Assembly: GCA_003644265.1 (NCBI GenBank)
Contig: QNBX01000117.1
Coordinates: 1 to 14,433 of the forward strand
DNA from: Planctomycetota bacterium
GTDB lineage: Bacteria; Planctomycetota; B15-G4
DNA: 14,433 nt
Direction: 5' to 3'
Shown piece after piece: positions 1 through 6,889 of this stretch. The notes under the pieces were generated by a model. That model had not been told where the DNA came from, searched no databases, and saw nothing but the letters and a program-made list of their open reading frames with translations. Positions within the stretch are counted from its first letter, which is position 1. The number at the start of each line of letters is the position of its first letter. A program made the position numbers and the translations under genes.

Positions 1-1553
1 CCGGCGCCGGCCAGGTACAGGCCCTCCAGCGGAGTGCGGCCGCGGGCGCAGCTCGGGTCGGGGCGCAGGTGCAGCAGCTGGTCGAGGGCCGGCTCGCCGT
101 GGTGCAGCTGCCCGCCGGTGAGGCCGTAGCGCCGCTCCAGGTCGACGGGGGTGAGCAGCTCCTGTCCCACGATGCGCTCGGCGATCCCGGGTGCGTGGCG
201 CTCCAGCTCGTGCAGGGCGCGCGCGTTCAGGCGCGCCGTCGCCGCCTCGTCCCAGCCGCCCCGCAGCGCGTAGGGCACGGAGCTGATCAGCGCGCTGAGC
301 ACGTGGCAGCCGGCGGGCGCCAGCGACGGGTCGGCCAGGCTGGGCACGGCCACGTCCAGCACGGGGCGCTCGGGCAGTTCGCCGTACTTGACGCCCTCGA
401 AGGCGCGCTCGATCTGGGTCAGGTCGTCCGCCAGCAGGGCCTTGTGCACGGGCAGCTCGCCGGCGCCGGTCCAGGGCACCGGGCCGTCGAGGGCCAGGCG
501 CAGGCAGGCCGTGGTGCCGCGCGTGCGCCAGTGCGAGAGGCGCTGCGCCACGGCGCTGGGCAGGCTGCGCGCAGGCAGCAGCTGCAGCAGGGCGCGCTTG
601 GGCTCGATGGCGGCCAGCACCACGGGGGCGTTCAGCTCGCTGCCGTCGGCGTGCGTCACGCCGAGCACGCGCGGGCCGGTGCGCACGTTCGTGCGTGAGA
701 TCGCAGCGTCGCCGGCAGCATCGCCGCCTGTGCTTCCACCTTCGACCCGGATCGACGTGACGGCCGTGCCGCTCAGCAGCTCCACTCCGGCCGCCCGGCA
801 GCACTTGAGCAGCGCGTCCACCAGCGCCGCCGGGCCGCCGCGCACACCGGGGCCGCGGGTGGCCTCCTGCATCAGCAGTCGCAGGGCGCCGCCGGCGGAC
901 CAGGGGCCCAGCCAGGTGCCGGACAGGGCCGGCTGGGCCAGCAGCGCCGTCAGCCGCGGCGTGCTGAAGTGCTCTTGCAGCCAGTCGCGCGCGGTCATGG
1001 GTCCGATGCGCAGCAGCTCGCGCATGTCGCGCGCGCCCAGCCGTCGCAGGCTCATGCCGGTGCGCAGCAGCTCCCAGCCGGCGGCCAGGCCCTGGGGCGC
1101 GGGGTCGGGGGCCTCGGCGTCGAGCACGTCGGCGAGGAAGCCGCCCAGCCGCGCGCACTGCTCGCGCCAGCGGCGCCAGGCCCAGGCGTCGTCCTGGCGC
1201 ACGTGCCGCAGGGCGCCCACCATCTCTGCGTCCTGGCTGTGGCGCCACAGGCCGGCGCCGTCGGACGCGGGGGCAAACAGCGCCGGGCTCTCGGTGTTCA
1301 GCGTCAGGCCGTGGCGCAGCAGGTCGAGCGACTCGATCACCGCGGGGCGCAGGCCGGCGCTGTCGTGCAGCAGCCCGGGCGTGGCGTAGCCGGGGGCGAA
1401 AGGCTCGCGCGCGCAGCGGCCGCCGAGCAGCTCGCGCGACTCGCACAGGGCCACCTTGCGGCCGGCGCGCGCCAGGGTCGCGGCGGCGATCAGCCCGTCG
1501 TGTCCGCCGCCGATGACGATGGCGTCATAGCTGCTCATCGAAGGGCTGCTCAC
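1..1553 (-). CDS. FAD-dependent oxidoreductase, phytoene desaturase-like (partial, 3' end off window)
   Basis: Predicted flavoprotein oxidoreductase of the phytoene desaturase/PYROXD2 group; substrate unknown. The N-terminus carries a dinucleotide-binding motif, YDAIVIGGGHDGLIAA, followed by an acidic strand end (CESRELLGGRC). The last visible residues, TPLEGLYLAGAG, match the FAD-binding C-terminal motif of this family, so only about 20-30 residues are missing beyond base 1. I chose GTG at 1553 because its GTGA overlaps the stop of the upstream gene and a GGAG lies 7 nt upstream. ATG at 1538 is the alternative but has no nearby ribosome site. It is a distant paralogue of the next gene: both share an LTPxDLExxxGLTxG...HGE...DQL segment near the C-terminus. 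It is the third gene of a minus-strand operon. Family call is firm; physiological reaction is not. Confidence 0.88.
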   Translation of the reverse strand, partial: MSSPSMSSYDAIVIGGGHDGLIAAATLARAGRKVALCESRELLGGRCAREPFAPGYATPGLLHDSAGLRPAVIESLDLLRHGLTLNTESPALFAPASDGAGLWRHSQDAEMVGALRHVRQDDAWAWRRWREQCARLGGFLADVLDAEAPDPAPQGLAAGWELLRTGMSLRRLGARDMRELLRIGPMTARDWLQEHFSTPRLTALLAQPALSGTWLGPWSAGGALRLLMQEATRGPGVRGGPAALVDALLKCCRAAGVELLSGTAVTSIRVEGGSTGGDAAGDAAISRTNVRTGPRVLGVTHADGSELNAPVVLAAIEPKRALLQLLPARSLPSAVAQRLSHWRTRGTTACLRLALDGPVPWTGAGELPVHKALLADDLTQIERAFEGVKYGELPERPVLDVAVPSLADPSLAPAGCHVLSALISSVPYALRGGWDEAATARLNARALHELERHAPGIAERIVGQELLTPVDLERRYGLTGGQLHHGEPALDQLLHLRPDPSCARGRTPLEGLYLAGA

Positions 1554-3145
1554 CGGCTGTCTCCGCCCAGCATGGTGCGCGCGCACAGGGCGCCCGGCGC
1601 GCCCATGATGCCGCCGCCGGGGTGGGCTCCGCTGGCGCACAGCCAGAGCCCGTGGATGGGCGTGGCGTAGCGCGCGTAGCCCGCCACCGGGCGCTGGAAG
1701 CCGAGCTGATCCGGCATGAGCTCGCCGTGGAAGATGTTGCCCTCGGTGAGGCCGAACTCCTGCTCGAGATCCCAGGGCGTGAGCACCTGGCGGAACAGGA
1801 TCGAATCCTTGAGGCCCGGGCAGTACTGGGCCAGGGTGTCGACTACCGCGTCGCCGAAGGCCTCGCGCTGTTCGGGCCAGCGCGACGCGCCGCCTTCGAG
1901 GTCGTAGGGCGCGTACTGCACGAAGCAGCTCACCACGTGCTTGCCGGGCGGCGCCACGCTGGGATCGACCAGCGAGGGGATCACCACGTTCAGGTACGGG
2001 CGACGGCTGAAGGCGCCGTGCTTGGCCTCGTCATAGGCGCGCTCCAGGTACTCGACCGACGGCGCGATGGCGATGTCGCCGCGCAGGTGCGCGCTGCCGT
2101 CGGGGCGCGAGGAGAACCTCGGCAAGCGGTCCACGGCCAGGTTGACCTTGCCGGAGCTGCCGCGGAAGCGATAGCGCTTGAGGTCGGCGCTGAAGGCGCC
2201 GGGCAGGTCGTCCTCGCCCACCAGGCCGAGGAAGGTGCGGCGCGGGTCGCAGCCCGACACGATCTGCTTGCCCCGCAGCTCCTCGCCGTTCTGGAGCACC
2301 ACGCCCACGGTGCGACCGTTGCGCACCAGGATGCGCTCGACGCCGGCGCTGGTGCGGATCTCGGCGCCGTGGTGCTGCGCCGACGCGGCGATGGCGTCGC
2401 TGATGGCGCCCGTGCCGCCCTTGGCAAAGCCCCACGAGCGGAAGGCCCCGTCGATCTCGCCCATGTAGTGGTGCAGCAGCACGTAGGCCGTGCCCGGCGA
2501 GCGCACGCCCAGAAACGTGCCGATGATGCCCGACACGCTCATGGGCGCCTTGAGCACGTCGCTCTCGAACCAGCCGTCCAGGAAGTCGGCCGCGCTGGAG
2601 GTGAGCATGCGCGTGAGCAGCAGCTGGTGCTCGGGGCTGAGCTGCGAGAGGCGCTTGGCCGTGCGGATCATGTCGGCCAGCGCGGCCGGCGACAAGCTGG
2701 TGGGGTCGGTGGCCGGCTGATCGATGAGCGGCTTCACGAAGCGCGCCATCTGCATCATGGCCTGGCCGAACTCGGGGTAGATCTCGGCGTCCTTCTGGCT
2801 GAAGGCGGCGATCTCGCGGCGGGTCCGCTCGGGGTCGGACCAGCGGCACATGGAGCGGCCGTCGGGCAGGGGGCTGAAGGAGCTCTCCAGCGGGATCAGC
2901 TGCAGGCCGAAGCGCGCCAGCTCCAGCTCGCGGATGATCCACGGGCGCATGAGGCTGACCACGTAGCTGCACACGCTGAAGGTGAAGCCGGGGTACAGCT
3001 CCTCGCTGACCGCGGCTCCGCCCACGACGTGACGTTGCTCCAGCACCAGCACGCGTCGGCCCGCCTTGGCGAGGTACGCGGCGCAGGTGAGGCCGTTGTG
3101 GCCGCCTCCCACGATGATGGCGTCGTACAGGCCGCCGGAGGTCAC
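1550..3145 (-). CDS. FAD-dependent oxidoreductase, PYROXD2/phytoene desaturase-like
   Basis: Complete 531-residue flavoprotein, a normal length for PYROXD2-like oxidoreductases. Residues about 7-22 hold the Rossmann motif (YDAIIVGGGHNGLTCA), with a VVGGAAVSEE segment after it. The C-terminus has the FAD-binding stretch LWLCASGAHPGGGIMG, where the glycines replace the usual THPGGGV form. No signal peptide or membrane segment is visible, so it is probably cytoplasmic. The start is GTG at 3145, inside a GTGA that also contains the stop of the GcvT-like gene, with GGAG 7 nt upstream. The open frame continues far upstream, but that part only shadows the GcvT-like gene. Operon position beside a folate-type methyltransferase suggests oxidation of an N-methyl or amine substrate. 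That function is inference; a carotenoid desaturase role is less likely because no other carotenoid gene is nearby. Confidence 0.9.
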   Translation of the reverse strand: MTSGGLYDAIIVGGGHNGLTCAAYLAKAGRRVLVLEQRHVVGGAAVSEELYPGFTFSVCSYVVSLMRPWIIRELELARFGLQLIPLESSFSPLPDGRSMCRWSDPERTRREIAAFSQKDAEIYPEFGQAMMQMARFVKPLIDQPATDPTSLSPAALADMIRTAKRLSQLSPEHQLLLTRMLTSSAADFLDGWFESDVLKAPMSVSGIIGTFLGVRSPGTAYVLLHHYMGEIDGAFRSWGFAKGGTGAISDAIAASAQHHGAEIRTSAGVERILVRNGRTVGVVLQNGEELRGKQIVSGCDPRRTFLGLVGEDDLPGAFSADLKRYRFRGSSGKVNLAVDRLPRFSSRPDGSAHLRGDIAIAPSVEYLERAYDEAKHGAFSRRPYLNVVIPSLVDPSVAPPGKHVVSCFVQYAPYDLEGGASRWPEQREAFGDAVVDTLAQYCPGLKDSILFRQVLTPWDLEQEFGLTEGNIFHGELMPDQLGFQRPVAGYARYATPIHGLWLCASGAHPGGGIMGAPGALCARTMLGGDSR

Positions 3146-4416
3146 GACGGGTCTCCGTGAGTGGGCGGCGTGGCGGGCGCGGTGTCGATCGGTGCGTCGG
3201 TTGCCGGGACGTTGTCGGCGGGCGCCTTGCCGCGCTTGCGCGGCGGGTCGAAGAACGGCGTGGGCACGATCGTGGCGGTGACCTTGCGGCGCTGGTACTC
3301 CACCGTCACTTCGAGCTTGAGGCGCGCGCCCGGCTTGGCGTGAGGCGTGCGCACGCTGGCCAGGGCCAGGTTCTGCTTGAGGGTCGGCGACCAGGTGCCG
3401 GAGGTGGCCTGGCCGACCTGACGCCCGTCGTCCAGGTACACCGGCACGGCGTCGCGCCAGGCCATGGAGCACAGGGACGGCGGTAGTCCGAAGGAGTCGT
3501 AGAGCGCCTCGAGCTCGTCCCAGTCGATCTCCAGACCGACCAGCGACCAGGCGCTGCCCTTGGACCGCTCCGCAACCAGCGCGGCCTGCCCGAGGAACAG
3601 CTCGCGCTCGGTCTGCACGGTCCAGCCCAGGCCGACCTCGAAGGGCGAGCTCTTGCGCGCGGGGATCAGCGCGCGGCGGGCCGAGGTGTAGTCGACGCCC
3701 GCCAGGATGAAGCCGGCCTCGATGCGCGTGACGTCGAGGGCGTCCAGCCCCAGGGGCAGCATGGCGTGGGGGGCGCCGGCCTCCATCAGCGCGTCCCACA
3801 GGGCCAGGGCGTGGTCGGGCGCCACCCACAGCTCGTAGCCCAGATCGCCGGTGTAGCCGGTGCGCGTGACTTCGATGTCAAAGTTCGCGCAGCGCGCGCG
3901 GGCGGCGCGGAAGAAGCGCAGCTCGGCCAGTTCGCCGCCGCAGACCGCGGTCAGGATCTCCCGTGCCCGCGGACCTTGCAGCGCCAGAGCCGCCAGCTCC
4001 GTGCTCACGTCGTCGATGCGTACATCGAAGCCCTGCGTGTGTCGGTTCAGCCAGCCCCAGCACGGATCGGCGCTGGTGAGCCGGAAGTCCTGGTCGTCCC
4101 AGCGCGTGACCGTGCCGTCGTCGAGCAGCTTGCCGTCGTCGTCGCACCAGCAGCCGTAGCCGACCTGGCCGAGCTTGAGGCGCGAGATGTCGCGCGCCGT
4201 GACGTAGCTCAAGAACGCCGCCGCGTCCGGTCCGCGCACGCGCAGCTTGTGCAGCGGCGACACGTCCAGCAGCCCCGCGCTGTGCCGCACCGCGTAGTAC
4301 TCGGGGTCGTGGTGCACCCCGTAGCTGCACACCGCGTGGTATCCCGCCCATTCCTTCCAGCGCAGGCTGGTGCAGAGCGCGCTCGTGCGCGGATGAAAGG
4401 GCGTGGGCAGCGGCAT
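3142..4416 (-). CDS. GcvT-family aminomethyltransferase-like protein
   Basis: A 424-residue protein of the glycine-cleavage T-protein (folate-binding) family. Visible landmarks are the DDDGKLLDDGTV loop at 92-103, which corresponds to the catalytic Asp region of T-protein, GYTGDLGYEL at 187-196 (family form GYTGExGYE), and the C-terminal beta-barrel motif QATSGTWSPTLKQNLALA at 336-353. A proline/alanine-rich tail of about 30 residues follows residue 394 and is not part of the fold. I chose ATG at 4416 because T-protein similarity starts there. An in-frame GTG at 4557 would add 47 proline/arginine-rich residues. Neither start has a clear Shine-Dalgarno site. No gcvH or gcvP is adjacent, so this is probably not glycine cleavage itself. 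With two FAD oxidoreductases downstream, transfer of a methylene group from an oxidised N-methyl compound to tetrahydrofolate is a reasonable hypothesis. The insertion element ends about 171 bp upstream and may have replaced the promoter. Confidence 0.88.
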   Translation of the reverse strand: MPLPTPFHPRTSALCTSLRWKEWAGYHAVCSYGVHHDPEYYAVRHSAGLLDVSPLHKLRVRGPDAAAFLSYVTARDISRLKLGQVGYGCWCDDDGKLLDDGTVTRWDDQDFRLTSADPCWGWLNRHTQGFDVRIDDVSTELAALALQGPRAREILTAVCGGELAELRFFRAARARCANFDIEVTRTGYTGDLGYELWVAPDHALALWDALMEAGAPHAMLPLGLDALDVTRIEAGFILAGVDYTSARRALIPARKSSPFEVGLGWTVQTERELFLGQAALVAERSKGSAWSLVGLEIDWDELEALYDSFGLPPSLCSMAWRDAVPVYLDDGRQVGQATSGTWSPTLKQNLALASVRTPHAKPGARLKLEVTVEYQRRKVTATIVPTPFFDPPRKRGKAPADNVPATDAPIDTAPATPPTHGDPS

Positions 4417-4587
4417 GGGCGGCGAGCGGGGCGGACAGGTGCGGTGGGCGAACGCGGGAGGGGGCCACGCGGGCTGGCCGCCTGCGCGCGGCTCCCCCGA
4501 CAACTGCTTGGCTCGCTCTCGGTCTCGTGTCAAACGAGGCGACGAGTACCCTGACACAGGGGGAGGGGGGAAATCCCTTGTGTGGTG

Positions 4588-4612
4588 TCACGAAACCATT
4601 TCGCGTTTGACG
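4588..4612 (+). repeat. Left terminal inverted repeat
   Basis: It begins TCACGAAACC and ends TTTCGCGTTTGACG, and pairs with 7842-7866 with three mismatches (positions 4592, 4597 and 4598). The relic at 11260-11287 shares an outer GTGT and the inner TTTGACG, so the true tip might extend a few bases outward to about 4585. Confidence 0.88.
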
Positions 4613-4632
4613 TGGCCGTCTAGACCCTGAGC

Positions 4633-4674
4633 GCTGCCTCCCGGAGGCCCGAGATCGGGCCGAGAGGAGGCAGC
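4633..4674 (+). promoter_or_regulatory. Leader hairpin that sequesters the transposase ribosome binding site
   Basis: GCTGCCTCC at 4633-4641 is perfectly complementary to GGAGGCAGC at 4666-4674, which contains the GGAGG Shine-Dalgarno site just upstream of the ATG at 4676. An inner stem, GGCCCG 4646-4651 with CGGGCC 4656-4661, closes on a 4-nt loop (AGAT), with a 4x4 internal loop between the stems. The relic element keeps the same plan (GCCTCC 11311-11316 with GGAGGC 11342-11347 before ATG 11352). By analogy with IS10 and IS50, such structures limit translation of transcripts entering from outside the element. The pairing is seen directly; the regulatory role is inferred. Confidence 0.72.
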
Positions 4675-4675
4675 C

Positions 4676-6889
4676 ATGTCAGTCTTTCACCGAGGATCAG
4701 GAGTCGGGGGTGAGGGGGCCGCGGAGCCCCGGAGGGGCGGAGCGGCCCCCTCACCCGGCGCCGCTGGCGGCCCTGTCCGCCCGAAGCAGCGTCGGTACAG
4801 CGCGGCGCGGAAGGCGGAGCTGATCGCGTCGTACCGCTTGTCGGGCCAGACGATGGCTGTGTTCTGCGGTGCGCAGGGCCTGTCGACGGCGAGCCTGTGC
4901 AAGTGGCTGCGCCGTGAGGAGCGTGGCGGCGAGGCGGGCCTGTCCCCCCGCCCGAACCCCCGCAACACAGCCGGCCGTCACCGGCCGCCGTTTCGCCCCG
5001 CTGAGCGCATCGAGGCGGTGGAGGCGTACCGTCGGTCGGGCCTGACGAAGGCGCTCTTCTGCGCCCGCTGGGGCATCAGCGTGTCGAGCTTGACGAAGTG
5101 GTCGCAGCGCTACGACGAGGGCGGTCCGAAAGCGCTGTCGGACGCGCAGGGTCGCAAGCCCAGCAAGACGCGACGCAGAGGGAGCACGGACCGCCCGGCG
5201 CGAGGCCTGTCGCCGATCCCGGCTCCGAAGGCAGCCTCTCCCACGTCCCCTGGCGCGGACTCGCGCTCCACGGGCGCCCGCCCTGAAGGCGAGTCGCCCA
5301 CGGTGCGAGAGGTGATCGTGGCGACGAAGCGTGCCGAGCCTGGCTGGGGTCTGCGCAAGATCCGTGACTGGCTGGCGCGTTTCGGGGGGGTGAAGGTCTC
5401 GGCGAGCTCGGTGCGTCGGGTGCTGGCGGAGGAGGGCATCGCCCCGGTGTCGGTCCCGAAGAAGCGCAAGCGGTCGAGCGACCGCGTGCGGCGTTTCGAG
5501 CGAGCGCGGCCGGGTCAGCTGTGGCAGACGGACATCACGTCCTACGTGCTGCCGCGCAGTGGTCGGCGTGTGTACCTGACGGTCTTCCTGGACGACTGCA
5601 GCCGTTACATCGTCAGCTGGAACCTGGCGACGCACCAGCGCGCGGCGCTGGTGATCGAGGCGCTGACGGACGGCCTGACGCGCTTCGGGAAGCCGGAGGA
5701 GGTGCTGACGGACCAGGGTCCGCAGTACCACACGTGGCGTGGCAAGAGCGCGTTCCACAAGCTGCTGATGAAGGAGGGCATCGGTCACGTGGTGTCGCGC
5801 AGCCACCACCCGCAGACGCTGGGCAAGTGTGAGCGTCTGTGGAAGACGATCGGGACGGAGCTGTGGGAGCGTGTCGGTCCGCGGGACGTGGGCGAGGCGC
5901 GGCAGCGGATGGGTCATTGGATCGCGCACTACAACCACTTCCGTCCGCACCAGGGGATCGACGGCCTGGTGCCGGCCGACCGGTTTTTCGAGTCGGAGGG
6001 CGAGCTGCGAGCGGCGCTGGAGGGTGGTCTGTCGCCCGACGAGTTGGGCGTGGCGCTGGCGGACCCGGTGCGCAGCCGGGTGTACCTCTTCGGTCGGATC
6101 GGGGAGCAGTCGGTGTCGTTGCATGGGGAGCAGGGTCGGCTGGTGGTGGAGACGAGCGGCGGTCCGGGTCAGCAGCTGGACCTGGAGCGCCTCGGTGTGC
6201 CGAGTGGCGCGCAGACCCAGGAAACCAAGGGAGCAGAGAGCGATGACGGACGAGACGAGGCGACGCAGGGCGGGTGGTCCGCGCAAGCGCAAACGCATGA
6301 CGGCGGCGAGGCCTCCGATGCCGACGCCGGTGCGGTCGGTCTGGGAGGCGGCCAGCGAGGAGCAGCAGCGGACGGCTCACCAGCGCTGTGCGATGATCAT
6401 CGAGACATGGGTGGGCCGGATGGGTCGGCCGGAGGCGGCCGACGTCCTGGGCATCACGCCGCTGCGTCTGTGGCAGCTGAGTCAGCGGGCGCTGGCGGGG
6501 ATGCTGGCCGGCCTGGTGACGCAGCCGAGACATCGCGGGAGGGTGGTGATGGTCGATCCGCAGAACGACGCGAGGGCGCTGAAGAAGCGCGTGGCGCAGC
6601 TGGAGAAGGAGCTGTCGGTGGCGACGGATCTGATCACGATCCTGCGGGAGATGCCGACGCATCGGGCGGCCGAGGAGGCGGCGCGACAACCTGCGCGCAG
6701 GACGGCGGGGAAGGCCAGGAAAGCGCCCCGGAAGCAGCTGTCGAAGCGGGACTCGACGAGCGGGGGGAAAAAGGCGGGGCGGGAGCCCGCGTCTCCCGCT
6801 GGAGACGCGCCGGAGCCTGGGCCGCTGGCTGGCTGAGGGGGCGCTCCCCCACGGCGTCCGAGGACAGCTCGCGGAGTGGCTCGCCGTGA
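4676..6889 (+). CDS. DDE transposase A (integrase-core, IS3/IS481-like), with a long overprinted C-terminal extension
   Basis: Transposase with a retroviral-integrase catalytic core. Two helix-turn-helix-like modules lie at about residues 39-80 and 107-147, an HTH_21-like segment (GWGLRKIRDWL) at about 224-255, and the core at about 277-440. The catalytic triad is visible: D286 in WQTDIT, D346 in LTDQGPQY and E386 in HPQTLGKCERLW, with 39 residues between D346 and E386 instead of the typical 35. The start is ATG at 4676, with GGAGG 5 nt upstream inside a hairpin. Transposase-like sequence ends near residue 520 (about base 6240). The frame then stays open for about 215 more Gly/Ala/Asp-rich residues that simply overprint the next gene in another frame, up to a TGA overlapping the GTG at 6886. 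A shorter ancestral protein, or a lost stop, is likely. Residues about 11-27 come from an inserted palindrome. Confidence 0.86.
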   Translation: MSVFHRGSGVGGEGAAEPRRGGAAPSPGAAGGPVRPKQRRYSAARKAELIASYRLSGQTMAVFCGAQGLSTASLCKWLRREERGGEAGLSPRPNPRNTAGRHRPPFRPAERIEAVEAYRRSGLTKALFCARWGISVSSLTKWSQRYDEGGPKALSDAQGRKPSKTRRRGSTDRPARGLSPIPAPKAASPTSPGADSRSTGARPEGESPTVREVIVATKRAEPGWGLRKIRDWLARFGGVKVSASSVRRVLAEEGIAPVSVPKKRKRSSDRVRRFERARPGQLWQTDITSYVLPRSGRRVYLTVFLDDCSRYIVSWNLATHQRAALVIEALTDGLTRFGKPEEVLTDQGPQYHTWRGKSAFHKLLMKEGIGHVVSRSHHPQTLGKCERLWKTIGTELWERVGPRDVGEARQRMGHWIAHYNHFRPHQGIDGLVPADRFFESEGELRAALEGGLSPDELGVALADPVRSRVYLFGRIGEQSVSLHGEQGRLVVETSGGPGQQLDLERLGVPSGAQTQETKGAESDDGRDEATQGGWSAQAQTHDGGEASDADAGAVGLGGGQRGAAADGSPALCDDHRDMGGPDGSAGGGRRPGHHAAASVAAESAGAGGDAGRPGDAAETSREGGDGRSAERREGAEEARGAAGEGAVGGDGSDHDPAGDADASGGRGGGATTCAQDGGEGQESAPEAAVEAGLDERGEKGGAGARVSRWRRAGAWAAGWLRGRSPTASEDSSRSGSP
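4708..4756 (+). repeat. 49-bp palindromic insert within the transposase A coding sequence
   Basis: GGGTGAGGGGGCCGC at 4708-4722 is the perfect reverse complement of 4742-4756 (15 of 15). An inner stem, GCCCC 4726-4730 with GGGGC 4734-4738, closes on a GGA triloop. From the ATG to the Arg-Arg-Tyr codons of the first HTH there are 114 nt here but only 65 nt in the relic (11352 to 11417). The 49-nt difference equals the palindrome, and the bases on either side align with the relic. It looks like a small mobile palindromic unit that landed in the gene and is translated. Confidence 0.75.
6243..6836 (+). CDS. Small HTH/coiled-coil transposon protein (OrfA-like), likely the N-terminal part of a frameshift fusion
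   Basis: A 197-residue basic protein. An Arg/Lys-rich N-terminus precedes a helix-turn-helix at about 57-83 (GRPEAADVLGITPLRLWQLS), then a heptad-like coiled coil at about 108-137 (ALKKRVAQLEKELSVATDLI), then a low-complexity basic tail. It resembles the OrfA partner of IS3-type elements: DNA binding plus a multimerisation zipper. ATG at 6243 has a GGGAG about 9 nt upstream and starts where transposase A similarity ends. The last 20 or so residues after the GGKK codons at 6762-6773 look non-conserved, while the +1 frame there encodes a convincing second HTH joined to transposase B. I therefore infer that much of its function is as the N-terminal half of a longer fusion protein. As a stand-alone product it could be a regulator or DNA-binding partner. 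Confidence 0.75.
   Translation: MTDETRRRRAGGPRKRKRMTAARPPMPTPVRSVWEAASEEQQRTAHQRCAMIIETWVGRMGRPEAADVLGITPLRLWQLSQRALAGMLAGLVTQPRHRGRVVMVDPQNDARALKKRVAQLEKELSVATDLITILREMPTHRAAEEAARQPARRTAGKARKAPRKQLSKRDSTSGGKKAGREPASPAGDAPEPGPLAG
6762..6774 (+). other. Candidate recoding site (G6A5GG run) between the small protein and transposase B
   Basis: The run is six G, five A, then GG. It is read GGG GGG AAA AAG in the frame of the small protein. Just downstream the +1 frame becomes coherent: LPLETRRSLGRW at about 6796-6831, followed by a complete HTH. This frame has been open since the stop at 6631-6633, but it contains no ATG or GTG before 6886. A +1 (or -2) ribosomal frameshift or transcriptional slippage here would fuse the two genes. 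A sequencing indel in the homopolymer is the main alternative. Confidence 0.5.

Noticed and set aside
1622..3160. Long plus-strand open frame opposite the second FAD oxidoreductase
   Set aside because: Ala/Gly/His-rich GC shadow with no motif or ribosome site; the minus strand carries clear FAD-protein motifs throughout.
3146..3829. Minus-strand N-terminal extension of the PYROXD2-like frame
   Set aside because: It lies wholly inside the GcvT-like gene in another frame; the GTG at 3145 has a GGAG site and the Rossmann motif directly after it.
4417..4557. Upstream GTG start (4557) for the GcvT-like gene
   Set aside because: Adds 47 Pro/Arg-rich residues without similarity or a Shine-Dalgarno site; family similarity begins at the ATG at 4416.
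4575..4592. Target-site duplication around the insertion element
   Set aside because: Bases next to 4588 and 7866 were compared for short matches; only a trivial TTGTG similarity at shifted positions was seen.
4607..4630. Promoter in the left terminal repeat (TTGACG as -35)
   Set aside because: No acceptable -10 sequence at 16-18 bp spacing.
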